Shown here: positions 45,293 through 46,003 of the stretch, piece by piece
Position numbering within the stretch: position 1 is the first letter of the stretch
Layout of the letters: each line of letters begins with the position of its first letter
Source of the DNA: Comamonadaceae bacterium
Lineage (GTDB): Bacteria; Pseudomonadota; Gammaproteobacteria; Burkholderiales; Burkholderiaceae
Length of the DNA: 46,003 nt
Direction: 5' to 3'
NCBI GenBank assembly: GCA_947374535.1
Contig: CANCCJ010000015.1
Coordinates: 1 to 46,003 of the forward strand
Notes under the pieces: model-generated
What the model was told of the DNA's origin: nothing
The model's database searches: none
What the model saw: only the letters and a program-made list of their open reading frames with translations
Translations under genes and position numbers: made by a program

Positions 45293-45799
45293 ATGCGAAA
45301 TTTCCATGCAGGTCAACCCATCATCACCGATGAAGAGCTAAACGCGCTTTTGGGCGAAGCTGCGCCGACGGTCTCTAACACCGACACATGGTTCAAATAC
45401 CGCAACGTCTTCTTATTGGTTGTGGTGATTTCGCAAGTCATCAAACTGCTGTTCTTCTCACATTTAACAACTGGCAACTTTGAACTGGGTGCACTCGACC
45501 CACAGGCTTTCGATCGCTACCTCGTATTTCGTGCTTGTTTCATCATCGCCATCAGCACGTTTTACATCTTTAGCTATTTAGAAAATTGGTACTTCGAAAA
45601 AGTTTCCCTGCTGTTTGTGGGAATAGCCATCACCGCCTTGGTGATGGATTATTTCAACGCTTATGTTTACTTGAGCGAAAACCCCGTCCAATGGATGACA
45701 GGCTTGATTGCATTGAGAGTTCTGGCTGTCGGCTGTTTGCTCATCAATGCACTGCATTCAAATCGCGCACCTGAAATGCCACGTCAGTTGTGGTCATGA
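45293..45799 (+). CDS. hypothetical four-helix membrane protein
   Basis: 168 residues from ATG 45293, preceded by AAGGA at a good distance (the ATG at 45287 is too close to it). The N-terminal 35 residues are hydrophilic (IITDEELNALLGEAAPTVSNTDTW), followed by about four hydrophobic helices: NVFLLVVVISQVIKLLFF, LVFRACFIIAISTFYIF, VSLLFVGIAITALVMDYF and MTGLIALRVLAVGCLLI. I recognise no family. Inner-membrane location is likely. It is monocistronic and convergent with tRNA-Asp. Confidence 0.7.
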   Translation: MRNFHAGQPIITDEELNALLGEAAPTVSNTDTWFKYRNVFLLVVVISQVIKLLFFSHLTTGNFELGALDPQAFDRYLVFRACFIIAISTFYIFSYLENWYFEKVSLLFVGIAITALVMDYFNAYVYLSENPVQWMTGLIALRVLAVGCLLINALHSNRAPEMPRQLWS

Positions 45800-45861
45800 C
45801 TGATAGATTTAAATATGAACGGAACTAGACAGTCATTGCATTTGGGCTTCCAAAAAGAAAA

Positions 45862-45889
45862 AAGCCTAAGTAGCGAACTACTTAGGCTT
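45862..45889 (-). terminator. terminator downstream of tRNA-Asp
   Basis: Perfect 12-bp stem AAGCCTAAGTAG/CTACTTAGGCTT with loop CGAA/TTCG. On the minus strand the stem runs directly into TTTTTTC, a good U-tract 7 bases past the tRNA 3' end. It may also stop plus-strand transcripts from the membrane-protein gene. Confidence 0.88.
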
Positions 45890-45895
45890 CTTATT

Positions 45896-45972
45896 TGGCG
45901 GAGTGGACGGGACTCGAACCCGCGACCCCCGGCGTGACAGGCCGGTATTCTAACCAACTGAACTACCACTCC
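45896..45972 (-). tRNA. tRNA-Asp (GTC)
   Basis: 77 bases including an encoded 3' CCA. The minus strand begins GGAGTGG, pairing with CCACTCC at the acceptor end. The D-loop contains TTCAGTTGGTTAGAAT, the anticodon loop CCTGTCACGC gives anticodon GTC for Asp, and the T-loop GGTTCGAGTCC is canonical. A rho-independent terminator follows at once. Confidence 0.98.
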
Positions 45973-46003
45973 TGGTAGCTGTAACTTTTGCTCAGTTGCT
46001 TTC

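Overview
The window looks like a stretch of a betaproteobacterial chromosome of the family Comamonadaceae (Limnohabitans/Rhodoferax-like). Base composition is moderately high in GC. BktB, MutS, RhlE, the UppP/GlnS pair and the pcm-rhodanese-tolC-waaA-waaC-manB order all read like Burkholderiales core genome. This placement is from recalled family resemblance, not from a search. No integrase, transposase, CRISPR array or prophage gene is visible. Most of the window is ordinary housekeeping DNA, with a few local anomalies.

Layout. 1-3177: the 3' part of mutS (carrying an in-frame palindromic insertion at the window edge), an Anbu-type proteasome homologue translationally coupled to it, and an alpha/beta hydrolase. 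3227-5972: divergent uppP and glnS around a perfect 21-bp palindrome. 6108-8847: an SRAP-family protein lacking its catalytic Cys2, then a chain of RluE-type pseudouridine synthase, two small unknown proteins, a 2Fe-2S ferredoxin and an RluA-type synthase. 8959-12089: bktB, an LplT-like MFS carrier and a bacteriohemerythrin. 12093-14878: a short MetE-type methionine synthase with a luciferase-like flavoenzyme, and an HTH-REC regulator. 15080-19458: ettA, an AT-rich secreted orphan and rhlE with a long Arg/Gly tail. 19561-21343: divergent D-2-hydroxyacid dehydrogenase and crotonase genes sharing a palindromic operator candidate. 21432-26024: a HiPIP and a periplasmic molybdenum hydroxylase operon (2Fe-2S subunit, Tat-exported Mo subunit, XdhC, MocA-like transferase). 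26138-30730: pdxH, a metal-type TonB receptor with a His-rich partner and msrA, and a YdcF-like protein. 30786-38273: tetR, RND adaptor, RND pump (frameshifted), pcm, rhodanese and tolC. 38270-42011: the LPS inner-core genes waaA and waaC with a phosphohexomutase. 42116-45799: ogt, a fumarylacetoacetase-family hydrolase with a Bug solute-binding protein, and two unknown small genes. 45896-45972: tRNA-Asp.

How genes work together. The RND system (TetR repressor, adaptor, permease, TolC channel) forms one export module, although the permease reading frame is broken near codon 122. The Mo-hydroxylase genes form a complete structural and maturation operon; the adjacent HiPIP could be its electron acceptor (inference). 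waaA, waaC and the phosphohexomutase belong to envelope sugar and LPS synthesis and sit next to uptake and efflux outer-membrane genes.

The observations most worth a second look are: (1) two low-GC patches inside tolC that coincide with the two predicted surface hairpins, (2) a Y-shaped palindrome translated in frame inside mutS, (3) the SRAP protein with Thr in place of Cys2, (4) the RND frameshift, and (5) several strong uncharacterised palindromes in divergent or autoregulatory promoter positions.
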